Assembly (NCBI GenBank): GCA_946539945.1 | Contig: CAMNHX010000018.1 | Span: 1 to 10,190 of the forward strand | DNA: 10,190 bases | Source: an uncultured Desulfobulbus sp. | Lineage (GTDB): Bacteria > Desulfobacterota > Desulfobulbia > Desulfobulbales > Desulfobulbaceae | Direction of reading: 5' to 3' | In this document: in pieces, positions 1 through 5,832 of the stretch | How positions within the stretch are numbered: the stretch's first letter is position 1 | Layout of the letters: each line of letters opens with the position of its first letter | The notes under the pieces: generated by a model | The model's database searches: none | Told to the model about the DNA's origin: nothing | What the model saw: the letters and a program-made list of their open reading frames with translations, nothing else | Program-made: the position numbers and the translations under genes

Positions 1-170
1 TTGCCTGGGCCGGGGTACAGGGTGTCCCAGCCGTTGCCGCCGCCAAGTGCGTCGCTGCCCTTGCCACCGATGAGCGTGTCGTCGCCATCGTAGCCCAAGA
101 GGGTATCGTTGCCGTCGCCGCCGCTTATGTAGTCGTCGGCCATGGTGCCGCTTATCAAAAGGTCTGCCAT
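1..170 (-). CDS. RTX calcium-binding repeat protein, N-terminal part (continues off left edge)
   Basis: Read from the ATG at 170 on the minus strand, the protein starts [20 protein letters not shown] and goes straight into glycine/aspartate nonapeptides of the RTX (hemolysin-type) form GGxGxDxLx: [36 protein letters not shown]. Such repeats fold as calcium-binding parallel beta rolls and are typical of proteins exported by type I secretion, whose signal is C-terminal and would lie outside this window. A strong Shine-Dalgarno, GGAGG, ends 5 bases before the ATG, which fixes the start. About 56 residues are visible, with no signal peptide and no globular domain before the repeats. The gene diverges from folE2. 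Family assignment is firm; substrate, adhesin, lipase or protease role cannot be judged from this fragment. Confidence 0.88.
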   Translation of the reverse strand, partial: MADLLISGTMADDYISGGDGNDTLLGYDGDDTLIGGKGSDALGGGNGWDTLYPGPG

Positions 171-353
171 ACTTTCCTCCATCAATGATAAGGGTTAGGA
201 TGCTCCCTACTCCGCTTCAGGCAGAGCAGGGGTACGTTCCTCTAATAGTAAGATAGTAAGCGATTCCTCCGGGATAACCAAGGAATTCTTGCCGCTGTGG
301 ACAAAATCGGCTATGGCCTGCCAAGACCATTTCGTTTTTGTAGGAGGTTTTTC
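171..353. promoter_or_regulatory. Divergent intergenic region between RTX gene and folE2
   Basis: This spacer must carry the promoters of two divergent genes. For the RTX gene, the minus strand has TTGGTT (276-281) and TACTAT (253-258) 17 bases apart. For folE2, the plus strand has TTGCCG (289-294) and TATGGC (312-317), also 17 apart. Both are weak matches to sigma-70 boxes and were found by eye, so they are only candidates. The folE2 ribosome-binding site TAGGAGG lies at 341-347. No operator palindrome was recognised. Confidence 0.3.
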
Positions 354-1097
354 GTGTTCAATGTAGGCATTGCAGACTGGACCTGTGCGGTGCGCATTCC
401 CGAAAAGGAGGGAGGCGTACAGCAGACTGTGGCGAGCATCAGCCTTGAGGTTGAAATCACAGCCAGACAGACTGTCCAACATCCGGCAGAGAGGGTACGC
501 GAACTGCTGGCCTCCCGTTTGCCTGACATTCATAGCGGTATGTTTCCCGAACTGTTGGCTGCTGTGCGGCAGCAGTTGGACTCCAGGCGTGCGGACATTG
601 TCATGCGTTTTCCGTACTTTATCAGGAAAACCGCGCCGCAAAGCGGCACAGTCAGCCTCATGGAGTACCACTGCGCCTTTACGGCCTGCGACAGGGAAGA
701 GCAGGCTGCCCCGGACGAGCCAGGACTCTGTGTGACCGTGCCAGTGACCACGCTGTGTCCCTGTTCCAAAGAGATCAGCGACTCTGGCGCCCACAACCAG
801 AGGGCGGCTGTGACGCTTGCCGTGCAGCCCAAAAAGCTCATCTGGCTGGAAGACCTGATCGCGCTGGCCGAATCCTGCGGGTCCAGTGAAGTCTATGCGC
901 TTTTGAAGCGGCCTGACGAAAAGTTTGTGACTGAATGGGCCTATGCACACCCCATGTTTGTGGAGGATGTGGCCCGCAAGGTGGCGCAAAAGCTTGCCGC
1001 CCACCCGGATGTTTCCCGTTTTTCCGTGAGTGTGGAGAGTTTTGAGTCCATCCACAGTCACAACGCCTTTGCCCTGGTGGACAGCGACAGTTTTTGA
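354..1097 (+). CDS. folE2: GTP cyclohydrolase FolE2 (type IB, MptA-like)
   Basis: This enzyme opens GTP to 7,8-dihydroneopterin triphosphate, the first step to tetrahydrofolate and to queuosine-type deazapurines; FolE2 replaces the zinc enzyme FolE and accepts other divalent metals. From the GTG at 354 the product has 247 residues. Family blocks seen are QQTVASIS (near residue 23), VPVTTLCPCSKEIS with the conserved Cys (about 129-142), GAHNQR (145-150), a FVEDVARKVA block (about 202-211), and the C-terminal ESFESIHSHNAFA (228-240). GTG 354 is preferred over an in-frame GTG at 297 because TAGGAGG ends 6 bases before it; the extra 19 residues look non-native. The usual N-terminal DxR-type segment before the VG motif is missing, so the protein starts about 15 residues short of many homologues. 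Function is confident; whether it is fully active with this N-terminus is not known. Confidence 0.92.
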   Translation: MFNVGIADWTCAVRIPEKEGGVQQTVASISLEVEITARQTVQHPAERVRELLASRLPDIHSGMFPELLAAVRQQLDSRRADIVMRFPYFIRKTAPQSGTVSLMEYHCAFTACDREEQAAPDEPGLCVTVPVTTLCPCSKEISDSGAHNQRAAVTLAVQPKKLIWLEDLIALAESCGSSEVYALLKRPDEKFVTEWAYAHPMFVEDVARKVAQKLAAHPDVSRFSVSVESFESIHSHNAFALVDSDSF

Positions 1098-1110
1098 GTA
1101 CGAGGTGCGC

Positions 1111-1174
1111 GAGTGCGTTACTTTTGAAAATCTGCTACTTGTACCAGTGCTGGTGCACTGAAAAGTCCGCACTC
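1111..1174. repeat. Nested palindrome downstream of folE2
   Basis: GAGTGCG...ACTTTT (1111-1125) is repeated inverted as AAAAGTCCGCACTC (1161-1174). Immediately inside the right arm is a perfect 6-bp hairpin, CAGTGC-TGGT-GCACTG (1145-1160). No T-run follows on either strand, so it is not a standard intrinsic terminator. It could be an mRNA 3' stabilising structure, or the left part of a decayed palindromic element whose right part is at 1185-1233. Confidence 0.6.
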
Positions 1175-1184
1175 CACACCACGC

Positions 1185-1233
1185 ACTTTTCCGCGAAGCG
1201 GGAAAGTTGTAAAAAACAAAACGGAAATGTTCT
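1185..1233. mobile_element. Degraded MITE right half (same family as 2492-2616 and 5702-5832)
   Basis: The stretch holds a GCGAAGCGG core, an A-rich tract, and then ACAAAACGGAAATGTTCT. This follows the same order as the right half of the MITE at 5702-5832 (AGCGAAGCGG, A-rich tract, GACAAAGCGGAAATGCTT). Terminal bases have drifted and the flanking TA is lost. The first 23 bases also form a 10-bp hairpin with a GAA loop. It is judged a relic by eye; the matching left terminus was not clearly found. Confidence 0.45.
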
Positions 1234-1275
1234 CCCCCTCATCTCTCTGAACCACGATTCCCATCTTGTCCAAAA

Positions 1276-2208
1276 ATGACTACACTCCAGAGAAAACCGC
1301 AGCAGCGCACAGTTCTCGCTATCCTTTTTTGGCAGCTTCTTTGCTGTGTACTGTTCTGCCTGCCCGGGCAGGCGCTGGCCCTGGACGTGCCGCTCCTGTC
1401 AGCCCGGGTGAACGACCTGGCCGGACGGCTTGAACCTGCCACTGTGCAGACCTTGGAACAGAGTCTGCGCCAGCTTGAGGAGGAAGATTCCACCCAGATC
1501 GCGGTACTGGTCATTGACAGCCTGGAAGGAGAGGCATTGGAAGACTTTTCCTTGAAGGTAGCCACAACCTGGGGACTGGGGCAAAAAGGCAAGGACAACG
1601 GCGCTCTCCTCTTGGTGGCACTCGAGGATCGGGCGGTGCGCATTGAGGTGGGCTACGGTCTGGAAGATCGCCTGACGGATCTGGTCTGTGGCCGCATCAT
1701 CAGAAACGAGATCGTGCCTGCCTTCCGCGAGGGTGACTTTGACCAGGGGGTGACCGCAGGCATTGCCGCCATGACGCAGGCGGTACGCGGCGCATATCAG
1801 GCGACTGACAGTGCATCAGAACCAGAACCGTTCGCCCTGACCGAGGCCCTGATCTTCTTCGGCTTGTTCGGTTGGCTTTGCGCTCAACTCGTTGGCGCGA
1901 ACATGGTACTGACCGCGACCGTCGGCGGGCTGGCAGCCCTGAGCTTTGGGCTGTGGCTGGAAGAAGCGCCGCTCGCCTGCCTTGCTGGCGGCGCGACAGG
2001 AGGGGCTTTGGCGTCTTATGTGTCCTTGATTACGTGCTACTTTCCCAATGCCAGAATCACTCCTCTGAACCGGCCCTTCTACGTGTTTCTGGCCTGTCTG
2101 CTGTTTCTTTTGGACTGTCTCAAGCACCCGTTAAGCGGGAGCGGGAGTCGCAGTTCGGGCGGAGGAGGCGGCGGATTCGGGGGCGGCGGGGCTTCCGGGA
2201 GGTGGTGA
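1276..2208 (+). CDS. TPM-domain membrane protein (YgcG-like)
   Basis: The 310-residue product begins with a basic stretch and a hydrophobic segment (about 12-32) ending GQALA, consistent with a Sec signal peptide cleaved near residue 35. Residues about 38-175 match the TPM (YgcG/MOLO1) domain: VNDLAGRLEP near the start, the QIAVLVIDSL strand, GKDNGALLLVALEDRAVRIEVGYG in pieces around 105-128, and the NEIVPAFREGDFDQGV block (144-159). Hydrophobic segments follow at about 190-228, 233-256 and 267-282. The tail is glycine-rich, SSGGGGGGFGGGGASGRW, a hallmark of YgcG-type proteins. TPM proteins are periplasm-facing and poorly understood; some plant homologues (TLP18.3) repair photosystem II, and phosphatase activity has been reported for that one. 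No clear Shine-Dalgarno precedes the ATG at 1276, but the signal peptide fits this start. Its physiological role here is unknown. Confidence 0.85.
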   Translation: MTTLQRKPQQRTVLAILFWQLLCCVLFCLPGQALALDVPLLSARVNDLAGRLEPATVQTLEQSLRQLEEEDSTQIAVLVIDSLEGEALEDFSLKVATTWGLGQKGKDNGALLLVALEDRAVRIEVGYGLEDRLTDLVCGRIIRNEIVPAFREGDFDQGVTAGIAAMTQAVRGAYQATDSASEPEPFALTEALIFFGLFGWLCAQLVGANMVLTATVGGLAALSFGLWLEEAPLACLAGGATGGALASYVSLITCYFPNARITPLNRPFYVFLACLLFLLDCLKHPLSGSGSRSSGGGGGGFGGGGASGRW

Positions 2209-2343
2209 GCGGCAAATGCTGAAAGGCAAGGCGGAGCACTGTTGCACAGATAGATGCGACCCGGAACTTGCTGTGCGCGACAGGAGCAGAGGCAGAGCTG
2301 TCTTTGGAGCGACACTGATCCACTGTGAACACTGTGTCCGTTC

Positions 2344-2445
2344 GTTGATATCCTCCCGCGCCAAAGGCGGGCGGATTCCTACCGCGTTCAGGAGCAAGAC
2401 AAGACTCTTGAATCACTTCGACAGCTTCCTGCTGCTGGCGGCATG
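2344..2445 (-). mobile_element. IS200/IS605-family right-end relic with tnpB 3' remnant
   Basis: On the minus strand there is an imperfect hairpin, CCCGCCTTTGGCGCGGG, followed by AGGATATCAAC. This resembles the right end of IS200/IS605 elements, where the 3' end of tnpB runs into a GC hairpin and a GAGGATGTCAA-like terminus; the same region is the scaffold of the TnpB guide (omega) RNA. Upstream in the same orientation the reading SCRQQQEAVEVIQESCLAP matches, in the same frame, a second relic at 6218-6321 (PCCQQQNPVVGIQ). The rest of tnpB is gone. The comparison was made by eye from memory of the family, so the pairwise homology is firmer than the family name. Confidence 0.5.
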
Positions 2446-2491
2446 ACTGCACCACTCACTTCACAGGCGATCCGGGCAAGTCCTGCCTTTA

Positions 2492-2616
2492 GAGCGTTTC
2501 CGTTTTGTCTTTGTACTACTTTCACCGCTTCGCTGGAAATGCAGACACGGTTTTGCCCAGCGCTTCGCGCTTCAGGCTTTCCAGAAAAACGGTGAAAAGA
2601 CAAAGCAGAAACGCTC
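2492..2616. mobile_element. 125-bp palindromic MITE, TA-flanked (copy 1)
   Basis: The left end GAGCGTTTCCGTTTTGTCTT and the inverse of the right end, GAGCGTTTCTGCTTTGTCTT, are near-identical terminal inverted repeats. The inverted pairing extends inward (TTTCACCG, CTGGAAA) for about 45 bases on each side. The centre contains a small hairpin around AGCGCTTCGCGCT. A TA dinucleotide flanks each end (2490-2491 and 2617-2618), as expected for non-autonomous elements mobilised by IS630/Tc1-mariner transposases. It encodes no protein. A second copy interrupts the CRISPR array at 5702-5832. Confidence 0.75.
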
Positions 2617-2662
2617 TAAACAGGTTCTCAGGACAAACACGCTACAACAGAGGAACACAGCC

Positions 2663-3019
2663 ATGATCTGGGAATACAGAACACTTTTCTTTGAAGTCTC
2701 CGCAGACGCGCCGCCAAGTGATCACCTGCTGATCGAAAGCAGCATGGCAGCGCAGTTGAACCAGCTTGGACAGGCAGGTTGGGAACTGGTCAACGTTGCC
2801 CCGTGGCAGGGTGGTTTTCTGGCCTTCCTGAAAAAAAGCAGTCTTGGCCAGCCAGCGGTGCAGGACGGGAAGCTCCGGTCCGGTCTGCGCCCCTCCTTGC
2901 GCAACCACGCCACCCGTCTGGCTCCTGCTCCTGTCGTGGACAGCCTCCTGGACCGTTCCCTGCAACCACGCGCCGCAGAACCGGAAAACGATAGTCTGGG
3001 CGAGATCCGCATTTCCTGA
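2663..3019 (+). CDS. Small DUF4177-like protein
   Basis: The 118-residue product opens MIWEYRTLFFEV and has LNQLGQAGWELVNVAPWQGG at about 32-51 and FLAFLKK at 52-58. That layout (WEY strand, a helix ending LGxxGWELV, then a FLAFxKK strand) is typical of DUF4177 proteins, small alpha/beta proteins of unknown function. The second half (60-118) is proline- and arginine-rich and shows no recognisable domain. GAGGA (2650-2654) lies 8 bases before the ATG. The stop is 14 bases before yejB, so the gene probably shares the yejBE transcript. No signal peptide or membrane segment. No function can be assigned; a role linked to the transporter is only suggested by position. Confidence 0.75.
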   Translation: MIWEYRTLFFEVSADAPPSDHLLIESSMAAQLNQLGQAGWELVNVAPWQGGFLAFLKKSSLGQPAVQDGKLRSGLRPSLRNHATRLAPAPVVDSLLDRSLQPRAAEPENDSLGEIRIS

Positions 3020-3033
3020 TCCAGAAACCAGTC

Positions 3034-4080
3034 ATGCTCTCCTATATTGTCAAACGCCTGCTGCTGATGATCCCGACCCTGTTCGGAGTCATGCTGCTGA
3101 CCTTTACTGTCACCCAGTTCGTACCCGGCGGTCCGGTGGAGCGCATGGTCGCCCAGATGAGCGGCTACGGCGCAGGCGGTGAGACCGGTGGCAACATGGG
3201 CCTGTATCAGGGCAAAAAGGGGCTGGACCCGGAACGCCTGGACCAGCTCAAAAAACTCTACGGCTTTGACCAGCCGCCCCTGATCCGCTTTTTCAAAATG
3301 ATGCGCTCCTATCTGGTCTTTGACTTTGGCCAGTCCTATTACCACCATCAAAGCGTGGCCAGTCTGGTGATTTCCAAGTTGCCGGTGTCCATGTCTTTGG
3401 GCCTCTGGAGCTTTTTCATTGTCTATTCGCTGTGCATTCCCCTGGGCATTGCCAAGGCGGTGCGGGAAGGCTCCACCTTTGACGTGAGTACCACCACAAT
3501 TCTTTTGATTGGCTATGCCATTCCGGGCTTTGTCTTGGGTATTGCGCTTCTGGTCCTCTTTGGCGGCGGCAGTTTCTGGAGCCTCTTTCCGCTGCGCGGC
3601 CTGTACTCGGACAACTGGGCGGAACTGACCCTGGCGCAAAAAGTGCTGGACTATCTCTGGCACATGGTACTGCCGGTCCTGTCTTCCACTGTGGGCAGTC
3701 TGGCGCTGATGACCCTCCTGACCCGCAACTCCTTTCTGGAAGACATCAGAAAGCAGTACGTGCTGACCGCACGGGCCAAGGGTCTGACTGAAAACCGGGT
3801 CCTGTACGGACACGTTTTCCGCAACGCCATTATCCCGATTATTACCGGCTTTCCCGGCAGCTTCATCACCGCCTTTTTTACGGGCAGCCTGCTCATTGAA
3901 ACCATTTTCTCGCTGGACGGCATGGGACTTCTGGCCTACAACTCTGTCATGAATCGGGACTATCCCGTGGTTCTGGGCACGCTGTACTTTTTCACGCTGT
4001 TGGGCCTGATTGCCCGGCTCCTCTCTGACCTATCCTATGTGATGGTGGACCCACGCATCAGCTTTGAGGGACGAAACTGA
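3034..4080 (+). CDS. yejB: Peptide/microcin C-type ABC transporter permease YejB
   Basis: One of the two inner-membrane subunits of the YejABEF importer, which takes up oligopeptides and, in enterobacteria, microcin C. The 348 residues follow YejB end to end: N-terminal membrane segment (about 9-30), FVPGGPVERM, the glycine-rich linker followed by KKGLDPERLDQLKKLYGFD (61-79), FDFGQSYY (96-103), KLPVSMSLGLWS (115-126), LIGYAIPGF (158-166), FPLRGLYS (185-192), the EAA-type loop ARAKGLTENRVLYGHVFRNA (246-265), and the ending DPRISFEGRN. Length is close to the E. coli protein (about 364). No strong Shine-Dalgarno is visible, so translation may be coupled to the gene upstream. The stop is 1 base before the yejE ATG. 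The binding protein YejA and ATPase YejF are not encoded in this window. Confidence 0.93.
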   Translation: MLSYIVKRLLLMIPTLFGVMLLTFTVTQFVPGGPVERMVAQMSGYGAGGETGGNMGLYQGKKGLDPERLDQLKKLYGFDQPPLIRFFKMMRSYLVFDFGQSYYHHQSVASLVISKLPVSMSLGLWSFFIVYSLCIPLGIAKAVREGSTFDVSTTTILLIGYAIPGFVLGIALLVLFGGGSFWSLFPLRGLYSDNWAELTLAQKVLDYLWHMVLPVLSSTVGSLALMTLLTRNSFLEDIRKQYVLTARAKGLTENRVLYGHVFRNAIIPIITGFPGSFITAFFTGSLLIETIFSLDGMGLLAYNSVMNRDYPVVLGTLYFFTLLGLIARLLSDLSYVMVDPRISFEGRN

Positions 4081-4081
4081 C

Positions 4082-5122
4082 ATGAGCGCCACACCTGCCC
4101 AATCCTTGGCCCGTCGTCGCTGGCGACGCTTTGCCGCCAACCGGCGTGGCTGGTGGTCTCTCTGGATCTTTCTGGTCTTCTTTGTCATCAGCCTCTTTGC
4201 CGAGGTCTTGAGCAACGACAGGCCGCTGCTGGTCCGCTATCAGAACCACTGGTACTTTCCCATCTGGAACGACTACCCGGAAACCGTGTTCGGTGGCGAC
4301 TTTGCCACTGCCGCAGACTACCGCGATCCCGCCATGCTGGAGCGCCTGAACGCGCCGGGCAACTTTGCGCTCTTTCCCCTGAACCCGCACAGTTACAACT
4401 CCATCAACCTGCACCTGAACCAGCCTGTGCCCTCGCCGCCCAGTCGCGCCAACTATCTGGGCACTGATGACCGGGGCCGCGACGTTTTGGCCAGGCTCAT
4501 CTACGGCTTCCGCTTGAGTGTGGTCTTTGGTCTGGCCCTGACTGCCATTGGGACGCTTCTGGGCATTGTGATGGGCGCGGTTCAGGGCTATTTTGGCGGC
4601 AAAACCGATCTAACCCTGCAGCGTTTCATAGAGATTTGGAGTTCCATGCCCGAACTCTACCTGCTGATCATCTTTGCCTCCATCTTCAAGCCCAGTATGC
4701 TCCTGCTGTTGATCCTGCTGTCGTTGTTTGGCTGGATGGGGCTGTCAGACTATGTGCGCGCCGAGTTTCTCCGGGGCCGCAACCTGGACTATGTGCGGGC
4801 AGCCAAGGCGCTGGGCGCGGGCAATCTGGCCATCATGTGCCGTCACCTTTTGCCCAACAGCATGACGCCAGTCATCACCTTTCTGCCATTCCGCATGTCT
4901 GGCGCTATTCTGGCCCTGACCAGCCTGGACTTTCTGGGACTGGGACTGCCACCCTCAACGCCCAGTCTGGGTGAGCTGCTGGCCCAAGGCAAGACCAATA
5001 TCGAGGCCTGGTGGCTGTCCTTGTCCGCCTTTCTGGTTCTGGTGGGCACTCTGGTTTTGCTGATCTTTATCGGCGAGGCCCTGCGCGATGCCTTTGATCC
5101 GCGCCAGAACCGGGATTTGTGA
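4082..5122 (+). CDS. yejE: Peptide/microcin C-type ABC transporter permease YejE
   Basis: The second permease of the YejABEF system. From ATG 4082 the product has 346 residues. It shows the YejE-specific N-terminus (RRRWRRFAANRRGWWSLWIF, 11-30), NDRPLLVRYQNHWYFP (45-60), the SPPSRANYLGTDDRGRDVLA stretch (118-137) shared by OppC/DppC-type permeases, and the EAA loop YVRAAKALGAGNLAIMCRHL (237-256). The LTSLDFLGLGLPPSTPSLGE block (279-298) and the ending GEALRDAFDPRQ are also present. GAGGG (4066-4070) lies 11 bases upstream; an in-frame TTG at 4064 would start before the yejB stop and is less likely. yejE usually precedes yejF, but here a leader-like region and a CRISPR array follow instead, so the ATPase must be elsewhere or absent. 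Confidence 0.94.
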   Translation: MSATPAQSLARRRWRRFAANRRGWWSLWIFLVFFVISLFAEVLSNDRPLLVRYQNHWYFPIWNDYPETVFGGDFATAADYRDPAMLERLNAPGNFALFPLNPHSYNSINLHLNQPVPSPPSRANYLGTDDRGRDVLARLIYGFRLSVVFGLALTAIGTLLGIVMGAVQGYFGGKTDLTLQRFIEIWSSMPELYLLIIFASIFKPSMLLLLILLSLFGWMGLSDYVRAEFLRGRNLDYVRAAKALGAGNLAIMCRHLLPNSMTPVITFLPFRMSGAILALTSLDFLGLGLPPSTPSLGELLAQGKTNIEAWWLSLSAFLVLVGTLVLLIFIGEALRDAFDPRQNRDL

Positions 5123-5393
5123 GTTCGGTTGCCAGCGATTGGACGCACAGCGTGATACAGCGTTCTGGGAACCTCTGCCGCCCCAATCCGCTTTTTCGTA
5201 ATGTGTTGATTTTCCATTCTTTTTCGTTTTTTGTCATTTTTAGGTTCCCGTAAGATGAAAAATCGTGTAAAATTAGGATCATATAAGGGAGGCGGGTTGT
5301 TTCCGGGCTGTTTCGCGTTTTTTGGCGAATCTTGCCGGAGGTTCCCGAAAACCGCCTCGCAACATCTTGAAAACGTTGAGAAAAAGGAGGAGT
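5123..5393 (+). promoter_or_regulatory. AT-rich probable CRISPR leader
   Basis: This 271-base region between yejE and the first repeat has no gene. Bases 5190-5290 are markedly richer in A and T than the neighbouring genes, with T-runs, and TAAAAT (5268-5273) resembles a -10 box without a good -35. A loose inverted repeat pairs GAGGCGG (near 5290) with CCGCCTC (near 5356). The repeats closest to it (R1, R2) have the full T-tract and the consensus 3' end, which supports this side as the leader end. The assignment rests on position and base composition only. Confidence 0.45.
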
Positions 5394-5701
5394 TGTCCAC
5401 TTGACCTGACTTTTTAAGGGATTACGACCCATAATCCAGCTCCCATTCATGGTCTGATATATCGTTCTACTTGACCTGACTTTTTAAGGGATTACGACTT
5501 TCGCGTTTTAGTCGTCTTCGTCGCCGCCAAAGATTGTGCCACTTGACCTGACTTTTAAGGGATTACGACGGAACTTCATCGAGCTTGCGCAGAAGGAACT
5601 GTTCATTGTTTCCACTTGACCTGACTTTATAAGGGATTACGACCCATAATCCAGCTCCCATTCATGGTCTGATATATCGTTCTACTTGACCTGACTTTTT
5701 A

Positions 5702-5832
5702 TAGCGTTTCCGTTTTCACTTTTGATGTCATGCTGAACGAAGTGAAGCATCTCCTACCGACTTCCCGGTATTCTTCATGACTGCTTTCCAGCGAAGCGGT
5801 AAAAGGAGTAAAAAGACAAAGCGGAAATGCTT
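5702..5832. mobile_element. 131-bp MITE inserted in CRISPR repeat 5 (copy 2)
   Basis: The ends TAGCGTTTCCGTTTT and, inverted, AAGCATTTCCGCTTTGTCTT match those of the element at 2492-2616. TA flanks both sides (5700-5701 and 5833-5834). Removing the element and one TA restores a 35-nt CRISPR repeat exactly, so this is an insertion with TA target duplication, as made by IS630/Tc1-mariner-type transposases. The right half has AGCGAAGCGG and an A-rich tract shared with the relic at 1185-1233. The centre differs from copy 1 and holds another palindromic unit (5727-5781). Confidence 0.8.
5727..5781. repeat. REP-like palindromic unit nested in the MITE
   Basis: The unit begins GTCATGCTGAACGAAGTGAA and ends CTTCATGAC, so its tips GTCATG/CATGAC are inverted; a hairpin TACCG-ACTTCC-CGGTA lies inside. 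The opening sequence resembles a CATGCTGAACGAAGTGAAGC motif that I recall as a widespread dispersed intergenic repeat. It replaces the centre seen in MITE copy 1, which suggests either one repeat jumping into another or two MITE subfamilies. Confidence 0.5.

Larger units (their letters stand above)
2209..2662. other. 454-base gene-free stretch
   Basis: No credible gene was found; short open frames on both strands lack ribosome-binding sites and family motifs. It contains an IS200/IS605 right-end relic (about 2344-2445, minus) and a complete palindromic MITE (2492-2616). In the first 130 bases (2209-2340) I see nothing recognisable. The last bases hold the ribosome-binding site GAGGA (2650-2654) of the next gene. 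Confidence 0.7.

Noticed and set aside
297..353. Upstream GTG start for folE2, giving VDKIGYGLP that looks like the family's DKVG start
   Set aside because: The real VG strand (NVGIADW) follows directly before QQTVASIS at the correct spacing, and the strong TAGGAGG site serves GTG 354; the resemblance is judged chance.
207..1172. 321-codon minus-strand frame opposite folE2
   Set aside because: folE2 is certain on the plus strand; the antisense product has no recognisable family and would overlap the divergent promoter region.
2216..2446. 76-codon plus-strand frame after the TPM gene
   Set aside because: No ribosome-binding site or motif, and it crosses the IS605 relic on the other strand.
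2722..3813. 363-codon minus-strand frame opposite the DUF4177 gene and yejB
   Set aside because: Composition is Gln/His-rich as expected for antisense of a membrane protein, with no motif, and the plus strand carries a clear YejB.
4843..5450. Minus-strand frames over the end of yejE and the CRISPR leader
   Set aside because: They run through yejE antisense and an AT-rich leader, and lack a ribosome-binding site or any family motif.
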